A DNA stretch of 64,000 nt, taken from the NCBI GenBank assembly GCA_004168015.1, contig SEYW01000003.1, forward strand, positions 62,001-126,000, given 5' to 3'. Each line of letters opens with the position of its first letter. Position 1 is the first letter of the stretch. This document shows, piece after piece, positions 62,928 through 64,000 of the stretch. Source of the DNA: Methylolobus aquaticus. GTDB lineage: Bacteria; Pseudomonadota; Gammaproteobacteria; Methylococcales; Methylococcaceae. A program made the translations under genes and the position numbers. Below the pieces are notes generated by a model, which saw only the letters and a list, made by a program, of their open reading frames with translations, made no database searches and was not told the DNA's origin.

Positions 62928-63883
62928 GCCTCCTCCCTCAACACGGCCAGTAGGCCACGAAGATCGGCTGGCATCGGAGCGCACCATTCGAGCGATTCGC
63001 CGCTGGTGGGGTGCTGCAGTCCCAGGCGTTCAGCGTGCAGGGCCTGACGCCGGAAGCCGCGGAGCGCAACCGAAACCGTCTCGCTTGCGCCGGCCGGCAA
63101 GCGCAGCCGACCGTAGACCGGATCGCCGACGAGGGGATGATGCAGATGACTCATGTGAACGCGGATCTGGTGGGTGCGGCCGGTCTCCAGACTGACCCGC
63201 AGCAAGGTGTGTTGGGACAAACGTTCTTCAACCCGAAAATGCGTGACGGAGGGTTTACCCGCATGGTGTACGGCAAAACGCTTGCGGTCGACCGGATGAC
63301 GGCCGATGGGCTGATCCACGGTCCCGCCCGCGATGACCTCTCCCTGCACCAGAGCCAGGTATTGCCGCCGCGCTGTCCTGGCCTGGAGTTGCTCTACCAG
63401 CGACTTGTGGGCCGTCAGCGAGCGCGCAACCATCAGCAGGCCGCTGGTGTCCTTGTCGAGGCGATGCACGATACCGCAGCGCGGCAGCTTCGCCAATTCC
63501 GGCATCGCGTGCAGCAGTGCGTTCAACAACGTGCCACGACTATGGCCGGCTGCCGGATGGACAACGAGTCCGGCCGGTTTGTCAATAATGACAAGATCGG
63601 CATCCTGATGGACGATACGCAGCGGCAGATCTTCGGCGACATCGCCCACGGTCTCCTCGAGGTCCGCCCGCAGGGCCACGACTTCGCCACCGACGATGCG
63701 CTGCCGCGGCGCCACCTGGGCGCCGTCCAGCAGCGCACACCCGTTGCGGATCCAGCTCTGGAGCCGGCTCCGTGAGTACGCGGGAAATAGCTCGGTCAAT
63801 GCCTGATCGAAACGCAGGCCAGCCAGATGATCCGGAATCGCTACGACCTGGTCCGACCCTGGCGGCGCTGAAGCATCAGTCAT
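62924..63883 (-). CDS. rluD: Ribosomal large subunit pseudouridine synthase D
   Basis: 319 residues from the ATG at 63883. S4 RNA-binding domain (about 18-75) then the RluA-type catalytic domain with Asp143 in HRLDKDTSG. Makes pseudouridines in helix 69 of 23S rRNA. The upstream in-frame extension was rejected because it crosses the bamD promoter. Divergent from bamD, as in E. coli. Confidence 0.96.
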   Translation of the reverse strand: MTDASAPPGSDQVVAIPDHLAGLRFDQALTELFPAYSRSRLQSWIRNGCALLDGAQVAPRQRIVGGEVVALRADLEETVGDVAEDLPLRIVHQDADLVIIDKPAGLVVHPAAGHSRGTLLNALLHAMPELAKLPRCGIVHRLDKDTSGLLMVARSLTAHKSLVEQLQARTARRQYLALVQGEVIAGGTVDQPIGRHPVDRKRFAVHHAGKPSVTHFRVEERLSQHTLLRVSLETGRTHQIRVHMSHLHHPLVGDPVYGRLRLPAGASETVSVALRGFRRQALHAERLGLQHPTSGESLEWCAPMPADLRGLLAVLREEA

Positions 63884-63892
63884 GATTGTCGG

Positions 63893-63898
63893 TATAAT
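63893..63898 (+). promoter_or_regulatory. -10 element of the bamD promoter
   Basis: Perfect TATAAT 33 bases upstream of the start at 63931, in the 47-bp rluD/bamD gap. The -35 position (about 63870-63875, GAAGCA) is poor and lies inside rluD. Confidence 0.6.
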
Positions 63899-63930
63899 CC
63901 CGAATCCCGGTCCAGAACGACTTTTCCCGC

Positions 63931-64000
63931 ATGGTTTCCTCGCGTTCACGATCCAGGATCGCCGACTACTTGAGGCACCTGGGTATGCTGCTGCTGTTCG
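63931..64000 (+). CDS. bamD: BamD-like outer-membrane assembly lipoprotein (5' end only)
   Basis: Only 23 codons are in the window (MVSSRSRSRIADYLRHLG, then MLLLF). The sequence looks like the start of a signal peptide; a second ATG at 63985 may be the real start. The call rests almost wholly on position: bamD is the gene divergent from rluD in Gammaproteobacteria. Confidence 0.5.
   Translation, partial: MVSSRSRSRIADYLRHLGMLLLF

Overview
The window is high-GC DNA that reads as a gammaproteobacterial chromosome. Several neighbourhoods match enteric and pseudomonad gene order: nudJ-mnmA-purB, clpS-clpA beside infA, lolA-rarA, and rluD-pgeF divergent from a bamD-like start. A crtN / aldehyde dehydrogenase / crtNb gene order, known from C30-carotenoid-producing methanotrophs such as Methylomonas, makes a methanotroph-like gammaproteobacterium plausible. 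That placement is an inference; no 16S rRNA or methane oxidation gene is present.

Layout. 1-12 kb: end of a DevC/FtsX-type ABC permease behind its TetR regulator with a clear operator, a degenerate receiver protein, a methyltransferase, a polysaccharide flippase, a YcbB-type L,D-transpeptidase, a large soluble hybrid histidine kinase followed by a mini-secretin-like exported protein, a MOSC protein and a DJ-1/PfpI protein. 12.4-22.4 kb: a tight minus-strand housekeeping operon (nudJ-mnmA-purB-lolA-rarA-birA-coaX), then clpS-clpA on plus and infA convergent. 22.7-30.6 kb: two tandem lysozyme-inhibitor genes, one apparently a PliG-PliI fusion, and a three-gene RND efflux operon.

30.6-36.5 kb is an accessory, partly decayed region. 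It holds a Bor/Iss-type lipoprotein, a shard of an RND pump, a shard of a ParE toxin, an uncharacterised AbiGi-like protein, a Phd/ParE toxin-antitoxin pair, and a segmental duplication of about 0.9 kb. In that duplication both DUF2127 copies carry different 5' lesions and one copy carries only the 3' end of a ribonuclease J gene. Much of it has lower GC than its flanks.

36.5-51.7 kb: a short RNase J, then bpt, aat and a COG3146 N-acyltransferase on minus; ettA, a DUF815 ATPase and an exported protein on plus; YkgJ-HIT-flippase-like membrane protein; queA; tRNA-Leu(CAA) with promoter and terminator; gpmI, cbpA-cbpM and a glucose-1-phosphate cytidylyltransferase-like gene. Aat, Bpt, ClpS and ClpA together supply most of the bacterial Leu/N-degron pathway within one window.

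51.9-64 kb: a Ca2+/H+ antiporter, a small membrane protein, the C30 carotenoid cluster (crtNb, ald, crtN read right to left), a DUF5765 membrane protein, a CoA-disulfide reductase with a rhodanese domain, a ZIP metal transporter, pgeF, rluD and the start of bamD. No CRISPR array, rRNA, complete insertion sequence or prophage was seen. The least explained items are the AbiGi-like protein in the decayed island and the fused lysozyme inhibitor; neither can be called a new system from sequence alone.
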